Source: Chryseobacterium sp. FH1 (lineage in GTDB: Bacteria > Bacteroidota > Bacteroidia > Flavobacteriales > Weeksellaceae). From it: a stretch of 64,000 bases of DNA. The DNA lies in NCBI RefSeq assembly GCF_000735135.1, contig NZ_JPLZ01000002.1, positions 474,317 through 538,316 of the forward strand, given 5' to 3'. Below, piece by piece: positions 35,108-44,111 of this stretch. Within the stretch, counting starts at the first letter, position 1. Each line of letters begins with the position of its first letter. The translations under genes and the position numbers were made by a program. The notes below the pieces were generated by a model that worked only from the letters and a program-made list of their open reading frames with translations, was not told the DNA's origin and searched no databases.

Positions 35108-36178
35108 TTAAGGAACAATCACAGTAAAAATATAAGCTAATAAATTAACCAAGAGCACAACGCCATAAAGAACGTTCGTCTTTCCTCGACTAAGGGAAAG
35201 CATCACAGTATAAAGTGACAGAGCAAGTAAAACCATCGATTTGATGTCAAGTCCAAGTACCAAAGGCATATCGTAAAGAATAGCTACAACGGCAACACAC
35301 GGAATCGTTAATCCAATACTCGCGATGGCTGAACCTAAAGCCAGATTCAAACTGGTTTGGAAGTGGTTTCTTCGTGCAGCTTTGATGGCTGCCAATCCTT
35401 CCGGCAAAAGAACGACTGCAGCGATGATAACACCTACTAAAGCCTGTGGTGCTCCAAGGTTGTGAACTACGCTCTCAATACTTGGAGATAGTGCTTTTGC
35501 CATTACGACAACAACACCCAAACAGATAATCAGAAATACGAGACTTGTAATACTTACTACATTTGGAGGTGGTTCGGCGTGTGGCAAATCATCGGTTTCG
35601 GGAAGGAAATAATTCCTGTGTCTTACGGTTTGAACCATCAAAAAAGTACTGTAGATGACCAACGAGGCTACAGAAAAGAATATAAGTTGCACTTTGCTGA
35701 ATGTTGCAGAAAGTTCTGTCGTTGTATAATTTGGTAATATCAATGTCATTACAACGATGGCAACCAAGCCTATGAGCGCCATGTTTCCCGCGGATCTTGC
35801 GAAGAATTGCTCTTTGAATTTGAGACCTCCAACCAATAGACAGGCTCCTAGAATACCATTAAGTATTAACATTACGGCGGCGAAAACGGTGTCACGCGCC
35901 AATGTACTGGTTTCTTTTCCGCCAGCTACCATCAATGAAACAATCAATCCAACTTCCAAAACGGTGATTGCGATGGCTAGAATAATGGTTCCAAAAGGTT
36001 CTCCGACTTTGTGAGCCACAACTTCTGCATGGTGGACAGCGGATAGTACGGAAGTGATGAGTAGCAAGCTTCCCAACGTTGCCAGCCAAGGATCGTCATC
36101 TACGATACCAAACATATAGTAGATGAGTGAGATTATTGGGAAAATGTAGGACCAGTGAAGTAAAAATCTTAAATTCAT
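35108..36178 (-). CDS. Calcium/cation:proton antiporter, ChaA-like
   Basis: This 356-residue inner-membrane protein of the CaCA superfamily has about eleven helices and the two alpha-repeat motifs: GEPFGTIILAIAITVLEVG near residues 58-76 and LPEGLAAIKAARRNH with SLNLALGSAIASIG near 257-290. The acidic residues in those motifs bind the cation in this family. ChaA exchanges Ca2+, and in some bacteria Na+ or K+, for protons. It stands alone, with 166 bp of untranslated DNA before the GNAT gene. Confidence 0.88.
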   Translation of the reverse strand: MNLRFLLHWSYIFPIISLIYYMFGIVDDDPWLATLGSLLLITSVLSAVHHAEVVAHKVGEPFGTIILAIAITVLEVGLIVSLMVAGGKETSTLARDTVFAAVMLILNGILGACLLVGGLKFKEQFFARSAGNMALIGLVAIVVMTLILPNYTTTELSATFSKVQLIFFSVASLVIYSTFLMVQTVRHRNYFLPETDDLPHAEPPPNVVSITSLVFLIICLGVVVVMAKALSPSIESVVHNLGAPQALVGVIIAAVVLLPEGLAAIKAARRNHFQTSLNLALGSAIASIGLTIPCVAVVAILYDMPLVLGLDIKSMVLLALSLYTVMLSLSRGKTNVLYGVVLLVNLLAYIFTVIVP

Positions 36179-36338
36179 AATATTGATTGCTCTAATTTAC
36201 AAAAAAATAATTTAGCAGGGGTTTTATCGGTTTGATGCAACAAAAAATCCACCAAAATTTATTTTTCTTAAACTGGTTTAAGTTTTTTAGAATCTATAAA
36301 TCGGAGCTTTGTTTAACAATTAATCAAAACAAATATTT

Positions 36339-36782
36339 ATGAGTACAAGATTAAATATCGCAAAAACAGATGCGACAGCTTACAAAGCAATGTTGGGATT
36401 GGTAGGTTATCTGCAAAACATTTCTTTGAGTCCTACTTGGAAGGAATTAATCAAAATCAGGGCTTCTCAAATCAATGGATGTGCTCACTGTCTGGATTTG
36501 CATACAAAAGATGCCATAAAAAATGGAGAGACAACACAAAGAATTTATCTCTTAAATGCTTGGAGAGAAGCGTTCGGATTATACTCAAAAGAAGAGCAGG
36601 TTATTTTGGAAATCACAGAAGAGATTACTTTGATTAATCAGAAAGGACTATCGGAAGAAACTTATGCCAAGGCAAATCAGATTTTTTCAGAACAACAAAT
36701 TGCTGAGATTATAATGACCGCAATCATAATAAATTCTTATAACAGGATCGGAATCAGTACACTAATGCCAATTTCTAAATGA
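36339..36782 (+). CDS. AhpD-like carboxymuconolactone decarboxylase family protein
   Basis: This 147-residue protein has the CMD/AhpD signature RASQINGCAHCLDLHTKDA with C48, C51 and H55, the redox-active CxxC and its histidine. AhpD-type members act as alkylhydroperoxidases or as thiol-disulfide partners in the cytoplasm. Length is usual for the single-domain YnjA/AhpD type. It is monocistronic and ends at a perfect bidirectional terminator. Confidence 0.9.
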   Translation: MSTRLNIAKTDATAYKAMLGLVGYLQNISLSPTWKELIKIRASQINGCAHCLDLHTKDAIKNGETTQRIYLLNAWREAFGLYSKEEQVILEITEEITLINQKGLSEETYAKANQIFSEQQIAEIIMTAIIINSYNRIGISTLMPISK

Positions 36783-36787
36783 GTTAA

Positions 36788-36825
36788 ATAAAGAGAGCCA
36801 CCAATATTTTGGTGGCTCTCTTTAT
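36788..36825. terminator. Bidirectional terminator, 17-bp perfect stem
   Basis: ATAAAGAGAGCCACCAA (36788-36804) pairs perfectly with 36809-36825 around the loop TATT. A-rich and T-rich ends allow use by both the AhpD-like gene and the minus-strand S46 peptidase gene. Confidence 0.93.
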
Positions 36826-36837
36826 ATCAATGATAAA

Positions 36838-38970
36838 TTATTTTACCAATGTCAATTCGCTGATCAATCTTGTTGCGCCAGCGTATTTGTCGATTACCCA
36901 AAGTACGTAACGAACATCTACGTTGATGGTTCTTTGCAAGTTTGGTTCGAAAACGATGTCGCCACTTAAAGCTTCGCTGTTTCCGTCAAAAGCAAGACCT
37001 ATCAAATGTCCGTTTCCATCGATGATTGGAGAACCGGAGTTTCCACCAGTGATATCATTGTTTGAAAGGAAATTGATTGGCATATATCCGTTTTTGTCCG
37101 CATATTGTCCGTAATCTTTTTTCTTAGCAAGGTCTAGAACTTTCTTTGGAAGGTCAAATTCCTCGTCGCCTTTTTTGTATTTGGCAACCATTCCATTGAT
37201 GTCCGTGTAGAAGTTTTCTTTGATGCCTTTGTAGTTTCTGTCCTCTCTTGTAGGAAGCGTTTCAATCGTTCCATAAGTCAATCTCATTGTAGAGTTGGCA
37301 TCTGGATAGAATTTCTTCTCTGGTTGCGCTTTTCTAAGTCCATCCAAAAATAGTCTGCTGTTTTTAGCAAAGTTTTCCTCGATTTTAGAATATTTCTCAA
37401 CACCCAATTTTTGATCTTCCACAACGCCGTTTACGAATTGTCTCAATTTGTCAGCATCAATTTTCAATCGGTCTGGATTTTCTACGAAAGCCAAAGCTGA
37501 TTTTTTATTAGCAAAAATAGAAGCGTAGGCCAAAGTCGAAAGATTGTTTACATCTGCAGATAGAATCGTTGGAGACGCAAATTCCTTATTAACCTTTGCT
37601 TTATAAAGAGAAGTAAGAGCAACCAACATATCGCCTTCCACATTGTCGTGGAATCCGTCGTAAGCTTTTTCAACTGCTTCCAAAACTTTTGGTTTCATCG
37701 CTACTTTTCCAGCTTCGTCTTGGTCAGCATAAGTTTTGAACAAGCTTCCTAATTGATAAGCTGTTGCGATGTAATGAGCATTTCTCTGTAAAATTGAAGC
37801 GTAATTACGCTCTACATTTCTACCGGAAATCTGATTGTAATATGATTTGATTTCTGGCAAGACACCGTAATACAAACTTTCGTTAGGAGATTGCGCTGCC
37901 CACTGATTATAGGTCTGCTCCAATTTTTGTTTTTCAGCAACAGTTCCATTTTTCTTCACAGCATCAATAGTTCCTGCTCTGTTTTTCCAATAGTTGGCAA
38001 CACTCGCGTATTGAGAAGCGTAATCCAATTGAGTTGCTTTGTCTTTGTCCATATACTTTTTCAAAACGTCCATAGTTACTTTGGAAGCTTCTACCCAAGC
38101 CGGATAATCTTTGTCTACCATTTGCTCAATCCCGAAAGAAGTCAAATAACGGTTGGTTCTTCCCGGGTAACCAAGAATCATTGTGAAGTCTCCAGGCTTG
38201 TAACCTTTAAGAGAAACTGGCAAATGGTGTTTTGGTTTCAAGGGAACGTTGGTTTCAGAATATTCTGCTGGATTTCCATTAGCATCGCCATAAGCACGGA
38301 ACACTGCAAAATCTGCCGTATGTCTTGGCCATTCCCAGTTGTCTGTGTCGCCACCAAATTTCCCAAGAGAAGAAGGCGGTGCACCAACCAAACGGATGTC
38401 TTTATAGTCTTGATATACAAAATAATAGAACTCATTTCCGTTGAAGAAATCTCTTACCACAACAGTGTATTTTCCATTTTCAGCATTTTCAGTTTGGATT
38501 GCTTTGTATTCTGCATCGATTACCGTTTTTCTTTCTGCTGCAGACATATTGTTGTTCAGTTTGGAATTGATTCTTTCGGAAACATCATCCATTCTTACAA
38601 GAAATCTTACGTAAAGTCCTTTTGCATTGAATTCCTCATTTGACTTCATTGCCCAGAATCCGTTTTTGAGATAGTCTTTCTCCGGCGTAGAGGCGGCTGC
38701 AACTGCATCGTAACCACAGTGGTGATTGGTGAAGATCAATCCTTTATCAGAAACGATCTCGCCAGTACAGAATCCACCAAAACTCACGATCGCATCTTTC
38801 AAACTGGAGTTGTTGACAGAATAGATTTCTTCCGGCGTCAAACGCAGACCTTCTTTTTGCATATCCACACCGTTCAGACGTTTTACAAGCATCAGAAGCC
38901 ACATTCCTTCATCTGCCTTCATCTGAGTGTAACCCAAAATCAAGGTTAATGCTAATAATATTTTTTTCAT
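36838..38970 (-). CDS. S46 family dipeptidyl-peptidase, DPP7-type
   Basis: This 710-residue exported serine peptidase of family S46 has a signal peptide, the catalytic His in FTNHHCGYD (H83/H84), Asp in the GGDTDNWEWPRHTADF block near residue 220, and Ser645 in TGGNSGSP. The residue 18 after the catalytic Ser is Gly (AFDGN), as in DPP7. In DPP11 this position is Arg and selects acidic P1 residues. The protein should therefore release dipeptides with hydrophobic P1 residues in the periplasm. This fits asaccharolytic, peptide-using growth. It is monocistronic with a strong terminator. Confidence 0.93.
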   Translation of the reverse strand: MKKILLALTLILGYTQMKADEGMWLLMLVKRLNGVDMQKEGLRLTPEEIYSVNNSSLKDAIVSFGGFCTGEIVSDKGLIFTNHHCGYDAVAAASTPEKDYLKNGFWAMKSNEEFNAKGLYVRFLVRMDDVSERINSKLNNNMSAAERKTVIDAEYKAIQTENAENGKYTVVVRDFFNGNEFYYFVYQDYKDIRLVGAPPSSLGKFGGDTDNWEWPRHTADFAVFRAYGDANGNPAEYSETNVPLKPKHHLPVSLKGYKPGDFTMILGYPGRTNRYLTSFGIEQMVDKDYPAWVEASKVTMDVLKKYMDKDKATQLDYASQYASVANYWKNRAGTIDAVKKNGTVAEKQKLEQTYNQWAAQSPNESLYYGVLPEIKSYYNQISGRNVERNYASILQRNAHYIATAYQLGSLFKTYADQDEAGKVAMKPKVLEAVEKAYDGFHDNVEGDMLVALTSLYKAKVNKEFASPTILSADVNNLSTLAYASIFANKKSALAFVENPDRLKIDADKLRQFVNGVVEDQKLGVEKYSKIEENFAKNSRLFLDGLRKAQPEKKFYPDANSTMRLTYGTIETLPTREDRNYKGIKENFYTDINGMVAKYKKGDEEFDLPKKVLDLAKKKDYGQYADKNGYMPINFLSNNDITGGNSGSPIIDGNGHLIGLAFDGNSEALSGDIVFEPNLQRTINVDVRYVLWVIDKYAGATRLISELTLVK

Positions 38971-39060
38971 AAGTAAAAATTATTTTAATGGGGCTAATTT
39001 AATCATTATTTTAAATCTAATGGTATGAATTTGGCTAATAGATTGGGCAAACATCACAGA

Positions 39061-39501
39061 ATGAAATTTCTACAATCAATAGGTATTTTATCATTAATAT
39101 TACTTGTTTCGGTTTCTTGCAAATCATCCAAAAATACGTCTGAGCCAATGCAAAATATCCACAGAAAATGGATGTTGGTTGAATACAAAGATTTTACTAA
39201 AGAAGAGCTTGTGAAATTGGAAGCCAATATCGATTTGACAAAAAATCCAGAATCGGCAAATCGTTACACTGCAAAAATGGGTTGCAACGGAATGTTCTTT
39301 ACGGCGGAATTCAAAAACGGAAAAGCGAAATTCTCTGAGGTTGGCTCTACGATGATGTATTGCGATGGAAGAATGAAACTGGAAGAATTGTTCGGGAAAG
39401 AATTTCCTACCTTAAATCAATATAAAGTCGAAGGTCATTTCTTAACTTTATCCAATGAAAATGGTGGCAGAATGAAATTTGTCGCAGCAGATTGGGACTG
39501 A
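39061..39501 (+). CDS. META/HslJ-domain lipoprotein
   Basis: This is a 146-residue lipoprotein. The ATG at 39061 gives a proper lipoprotein signal (ILLVSVSC, C20); an in-frame ATG at 39025 would add twelve residues before the signal and is less likely. The mature part matches the META/HslJ domain, with a WMLVEY start, AKMGCNGMFFTAEF and a closing strand LTLSNENGGRMKF. META proteins are periplasmic; HslJ is linked to heat and novobiocin response in E. coli. It stands alone before the OsmC gene. Confidence 0.85.
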   Translation: MKFLQSIGILSLILLVSVSCKSSKNTSEPMQNIHRKWMLVEYKDFTKEELVKLEANIDLTKNPESANRYTAKMGCNGMFFTAEFKNGKAKFSEVGSTMMYCDGRMKLEELFGKEFPTLNQYKVEGHFLTLSNENGGRMKFVAADWD

Positions 39502-39561
39502 TAATAGGAGTGATAAATTATAAATGATTTTAATTAATATAAATCAACTAAATATTTACAT

Positions 39562-39975
39562 ATGAAAAGAAGTGCAAAAGCAGTCTGGAAAGGCACAGTA
39601 AAAGATGGAAGTGGCGTTTTGACTACGCAAAGTACAACCCTTAATGATACGCAATACTCATTCAAAAGCAGATTTGAAGATGGCGTTGGGACGAATCCGG
39701 AAGAATTGTTGGCAGCGGCTCACGCAGGTTGTTTCACGATGAAAACTTCAGCTTTGTTGTCAGAAGCTGGTTACAATCCGGAAACTTTAGAAACCGATTG
39801 CAAAATCAGTTTGGTCGATGGAAAAGTGACTTTGTCTGAATTGACACTCAATGCAAAAGTACCCGGAATTTCAGAAGAAGATTTCCAAAAAATCGCAACC
39901 GAAGCGAAAGAAACTTGCCCAATTAGCGTTGCATTCAGCTTTGAAAAAGCATTGACGGCTACTTTGGTTAGCTAA
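39562..39975 (+). CDS. osmC: OsmC family peroxiredoxin
   Basis: This 137-residue protein has both catalytic cysteines: C57 in PEELLAAAHAGCFTM and the CPIS cysteine near residue 119. OsmC reduces organic hydroperoxides in the cytoplasm. N-terminal KRSAKAVWKGTVKDGSG and GVGTNPEELL fit the OsmC rather than Ohr subgroup. It ends 4 bp from the convergent, decayed TPR/HTH gene. A second OsmC-fold protein at 18415-18819 lacks both cysteines. Confidence 0.92.
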   Translation: MKRSAKAVWKGTVKDGSGVLTTQSTTLNDTQYSFKSRFEDGVGTNPEELLAAAHAGCFTMKTSALLSEAGYNPETLETDCKISLVDGKVTLSELTLNAKVPGISEEDFQKIATEAKETCPISVAFSFEKALTATLVS

Positions 39976-39979
39976 GAAA

Positions 39980-41549
39980 TTAATACTTGATCAAAAAATT
40001 ATTGAGGCTTTCCGAATTGGAGAGCCTTAACTTTTTTCTAAGTCTGGATCTTGCTACTACAATACTATGCGGACTTTGATGGGTAATGTCAGAGATTTCT
40101 TTGGAAGATAAATTAAGTTTTAGAAAAGCGCAGAGTCTAAGTTCATTTTTGGTAAGATCTGGGAATTCATTCAATAGTTTTTTATAGAAGTGATCTTCTG
40201 TTTCCATAAAAATTTTGTAAAACTCATCTTTACCAAAACCTTTAGAACTTTTTTTGAGTTCAGAAAGAATGTGAAAAATCTTATTGTCAGAAAGTTCTGT
40301 TCCGGAATTTAGTTCGCTCAATTCTTTTTGTGTGGATTGGATGATTTCGGAAGTCTGTAACATTTGGATGGCGCTATTTGTGAGTTCCTTATTTTTTTCC
40401 TCCAATTTCTTTTCCAACAATTCGTTTTCTGCAATTCGTTTTGCTGTTTTGCTTTTTTGTAATTTGAACATCAGAAAGACAATGACGGAGAAAGACAAAA
40501 GTAATGCGATTCCGAAAATGAAAAATCTTTCTCTCTTTGTTTGAGATTCTAAACGCTCATTCTGCGTCATTTTTTCATTGAACTCAAGTTCCAATCGATT
40601 TACTTTTTTGTCATTTTCCTGATTGATGGAGACCTCTGATAGTGACTTTGCAGTGTGTAAATAAAACAAAGCATTCTTATAGTTTTTTTCTTTCTCAAAA
40701 GCTTTACCAGGCTTTCCGAAGAAAGAAGTTTAATGTCGGAAAAACTGCTCTTGTCAGCGATGCTATATGCATTTTTCAAATAGAACATTGCAGAATCTCT
40801 TGTGTTATTATTATCGAGATTGATTTTTCCGAGGATGCTATACAGACTTGCGATATCATAAGGAGATTTGATTTTCTTCGCCAAAGTTATTCCTTGTCTT
40901 AGGTTTTCCACAGCAACATCCGTCTCTCTCAATTTCAAATTGACGTTGGCAATATTCTCATATGCCATGATGATATTGAGTGTGTCTTTTGATATCGTAT
41001 TCCTGTTTTTGAATTCCTTTAGCATCTCCAACGCTCTTGCGTAATTCCCTTGTTCTTTTTCCAGTACAGCAAGATTATTATAAATGATAGAACCTTCAAC
41101 AGATTTCTTGTTGGGTTTGCTGTTTTCAAAATTTTTAAGAGATTTTTCCCAAAAGTGACGGGCTTTTTTATAATTGCCCATAAAATAATAGCAACCACCA
41201 ATGTTATTGAGAATTGAATAAGATTCGCGCGCATCTATTTTATTATTGATTTCTAATCCTTTATAATAATAATTAAGAGCTTGATAATAAGATTCCTGGT
41301 CTTTGTAGGTGTTTCCCGCTGTAATATACAGGCTGATTTTTGTGCTGTCCGCAAGTTTATTTTCTAATTTGAGAGCTTCTTGAAGGTAGCTCATTGCTTT
41401 TGTCCTGTTTGTCTTCATATAGTCTACTGTTTGCTTCAGTAGAGTAGATGCATATTTATCCGGGTCTTTGGAAAGACTGGTCTGGCCGTAAACTAAAAGC
41501 AAACTAAAAGCAAACTAAAAGTAAAAAAAACACAAAGTAACCGACGCAT
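39980..41549 (-). pseudogene. TPR/HTH membrane regulator broken by two frameshifts
   Basis: The parts recall the gene at 6439-8046: TPR repeats, one membrane helix (IFGIALLLSFSVIVFLMF), a coiled coil and a C-terminal HTH (LSSKEISDITHQS). The frame is broken twice. First, from the natural ATG at 41549 translation yields MRRLLCVFFTFSLLLVCF and then a stop; removing one copy of an 11-bp tandem repeat (41491-41521) restores the frame into LLVYGQTS and makes a clean signal peptide. Second, near 40697-40700 a one-base loss in a T run (minus strand) shifts the frame; restoring it joins ESLVKL to EKEKNYKNALFYLHTA. It is either a recent pseudogene or, less likely, a slippage-switched gene. Assembly error cannot be excluded. 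Confidence 0.8.
41491..41521 (-). repeat. 11-bp tandem repeat (2.8 copies) inside a signal-peptide region
   Basis: The unit AACTAAAAGCA (plus strand) occurs at 41491-41501 and 41502-41512, with nine more bases at 41513-41521. The unit is not a multiple of three, so gain or loss changes the frame of the gene that starts at 41549 on the minus strand. Confidence 0.9.
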
Positions 41550-41754
41550 TTTTATAAATATTACCCGAAGATATTAATAAAAAATTAATAAAAAATCATT
41601 AATTGTAATTTGTTGATTTTCAGTGATATATATTGAAAGTATATAAAATGTTACCTATGTTTTTACAATAGTGGTTATATTGTTATCTTAATAGATGTTT
41701 AAAATCTTTGATGATATTATAATATTGTCTCAATAATTATAAAATATATACAAA

Positions 41755-43947
41755 ATGAATGTGAAATTACTTTTTAGATGGCTGTTTCTATTGATGTTCG
41801 GCATTACTAATGCGCAACAGATTACATTAGATACTTCTTTGGTTTCTAATGAAGCAAATACAATTGATGAATTTTGGTACTGGTCAGGAGGATTTCCAGT
41901 TTTAGGAACTGGCTTTACACCTAATTCTACAGTAACGGTTTATGATACCGACCCGAATGGGAAAAGATGGAGAGATTTTACAGGAACAGTAGACTCGCAA
42001 GGTAAATTCTCTGTGAAAATCAGCGCTAAAATGAGGTATTCTGTAAAAGGTGCACATACAATAAAAGCTACTGATGGACAAGGTAAAACTGCTAGCGCTA
42101 TTTTAAATGTCGTGCCAGAGGCAAATGCTGTACTGGAAGCTTCTGTATCCAGCAGTGTTTTGACAATGAGTCAATTGGAAACGCAAGGTTTCAAGCTTAA
42201 GATTAAAGGTCTTGAGCCTTATGTTCAAGTCAAAGTGCATCTTTTTTCTCCAAATGAATCAGGGTCTGAGCTTAGACCTAATGACCAAAAAATAGCTGAT
42301 GCAAATGGAGAATTTGAAATGAATATCAATATGTTTACTCAATCTTATCCTTGGGGAGAGTCTCTGCCGGATACTCCGGGACTATGGAGAATCAATGTTT
42401 CAGATTTTAATGCAAATGGGCATAAAGGATATGTAAATTTCAGAGTTCTACCAAACAGCCCATCACCGACAAATTACTGTACGGTACAACAGCAATCCAA
42501 CTTTTTTGCACCCACACCTATTACATCTTTTGAGGTTGTAGGCGTTAATTCCAATACCTCATCTGCGAGTTCTTCACTTTATTATGAAGATTTCACAAAT
42601 AAAATATTTGACTTGACAGCAGGACAAACATATACAGTAAAACTAAAAGGTAAAAATGGTTCTAGCTTCGCCGCAGATACTTATACCTTGTTTATTGATT
42701 GGAATCAGAATGGAATATTAGATGAGGAAAATGAACTTGTTCAGGAAGGTTATTTATTTAATTCCACTGGAGAAGATGAGAAGTTTACAGAATTCCAGTT
42801 TACTGTTCCTGAAAATGTACTGAATGGAAATACACGTCTTAGAATTCTAAAAGTAGTGTCTGCTACAACTTATTCTATGTTTTGGCCAAAAGGAGCCTGT
42901 GGGTATTATTATAGCACGGGACAGGTGGAAGATTATACTTTGAATATATCGGGCGGAGTTACTGACCCAGGATGTGATTTTATTTGTCCGGCTGATATCA
43001 ACGTAAATTCACTTTCGGGAGCAAATACTGCTATAGTAAATTATGATTTGAATTTTAATTGTACGCCACCTACTAATACAAGTTGTGTTATAGATTATCC
43101 AGGAAATAATTTTGAAAATTTGATGGTAACTTCTAATTTTTCAACAGTGGCCAATGATTTTGTCATACCAGCAGGGAAAACACTTAAGATTGATAAAATA
43201 ATTCCACATTTTATCAGATTTTCTTATGGTGCTACACTTGCATTTTATAAGGATAATAATGGTAAACCAGGAGAATTGATTGTTAACTATGCTACTCCAA
43301 CAATAGAGTCACAAACTGTTATTGGTAATACAAGTAATGGAGCAGTTTACGAGATTGTGATAAAATTACCAGAACTATTAGAACTTACAGAGGGTAAATA
43401 TTGGGTTGCTATTAATGCACAAGGGCCATTGGTTTCTTGGGAGACTAAGTCGGCATTGTCAAACGGAACCACGGCATTTACAGGGAGTGGACAAACCTGG
43501 ACGCCTAAAGAAGGTTTCGACGGTGTTTTCAAAGTAAGCTACGTATGTGAACCCGCAATGCCAGAAGTTGTTTTGGTGCAAGGTTTGGAATCTGGTGCGG
43601 ATTTTCCTGTTGGGAATACAATTGTAATTCACAATTTGGTTTATGAAGGTGTTGTGATTGATACTTGTGTTTTCAATGTGAATGTAACCGCAATTCTTAC
43701 TACTGCAGAAGTTGTTAAGAACCAAGTTAGATTCTATCCAAATCCAGTAAAAGATTTCTTGAAGGTTTCTTATGATAAGGAAATCCAGAGTCTTGATATT
43801 TATGATATGTCAGGAAAACGAGTTTATTCTAAGGAGTTGAATCGTAAAGAAGCAGACATTAATTTATCAAGCTTGCCTTCTGGGAATTATATCGTGAATG
43901 CAAAAATTTTAGGAGAAGTGAAAACTTTCAAAATCATCAAGAAATAA
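41755..43947 (+). CDS. Secreted GEVED-domain protein with type A T9SS sorting domain
   Basis: This 730-residue protein starts with a signal peptide (LFRWLFLLMFGITNAQ). Ig-like beta domains are likely over about residues 20-240. A GEVED domain follows (about 240-400) with DTYTLFIDWNQNGILD and the closing GQVEDYTLNI. A further beta-rich module spans 430-640. The C-terminal 70 residues are a type A T9SS signal: VRFYPNPVKDFLKV, DIYDMSGKRV, LPSGNYIV, KTFKIIKK. It is thus exported by T9SS to the cell surface or medium, probably as an adhesin or binding protein. About 200 bp of AT-rich DNA precedes it, and a strong terminator follows. Confidence 0.92.
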   Translation: MNVKLLFRWLFLLMFGITNAQQITLDTSLVSNEANTIDEFWYWSGGFPVLGTGFTPNSTVTVYDTDPNGKRWRDFTGTVDSQGKFSVKISAKMRYSVKGAHTIKATDGQGKTASAILNVVPEANAVLEASVSSSVLTMSQLETQGFKLKIKGLEPYVQVKVHLFSPNESGSELRPNDQKIADANGEFEMNINMFTQSYPWGESLPDTPGLWRINVSDFNANGHKGYVNFRVLPNSPSPTNYCTVQQQSNFFAPTPITSFEVVGVNSNTSSASSSLYYEDFTNKIFDLTAGQTYTVKLKGKNGSSFAADTYTLFIDWNQNGILDEENELVQEGYLFNSTGEDEKFTEFQFTVPENVLNGNTRLRILKVVSATTYSMFWPKGACGYYYSTGQVEDYTLNISGGVTDPGCDFICPADINVNSLSGANTAIVNYDLNFNCTPPTNTSCVIDYPGNNFENLMVTSNFSTVANDFVIPAGKTLKIDKIIPHFIRFSYGATLAFYKDNNGKPGELIVNYATPTIESQTVIGNTSNGAVYEIVIKLPELLELTEGKYWVAINAQGPLVSWETKSALSNGTTAFTGSGQTWTPKEGFDGVFKVSYVCEPAMPEVVLVQGLESGADFPVGNTIVIHNLVYEGVVIDTCVFNVNVTAILTTAEVVKNQVRFYPNPVKDFLKVSYDKEIQSLDIYDMSGKRVYSKELNRKEADINLSSLPSGNYIVNAKILGEVKTFKIIKK

Positions 43948-43975
43948 TAATTGTTTTTAATTTTAATTATGTCAG

Positions 43976-44002
43976 ACCGCTCATTTTTGAGCGGTTTTTT
44001 TT
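43976..44002 (+). terminator. Intrinsic terminator after the GEVED/T9SS gene
   Basis: The stem ACCGCTCA/TGAGCGGT (43976-43983 with 43988-43995) has the loop TTTT and is followed by a run of T to 44002. Confidence 0.9.
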
Positions 44003-44111
44003 GTTTTATTAATGTGAAATTTTTGATTTGACAACGCACGGCTCACTCTTTGTATTTTGTTTTTTTGATTAAAAATAGTATCTTGTCAGAATCAGAAATT
44101 TAAATTTATAA

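Noticed and set aside
37891-38643. A 250-codon open frame on the plus strand
   Set aside because: It is antisense to the S46 peptidase gene, which has all catalytic motifs; the plus-strand translation is Phe/Ser/Ile-rich without domains.
39025-39060. Upstream in-frame ATG for the META lipoprotein
   Set aside because: It would place twelve charged residues before the lipoprotein signal; the ATG at 39061 gives a normal signal with lipobox.
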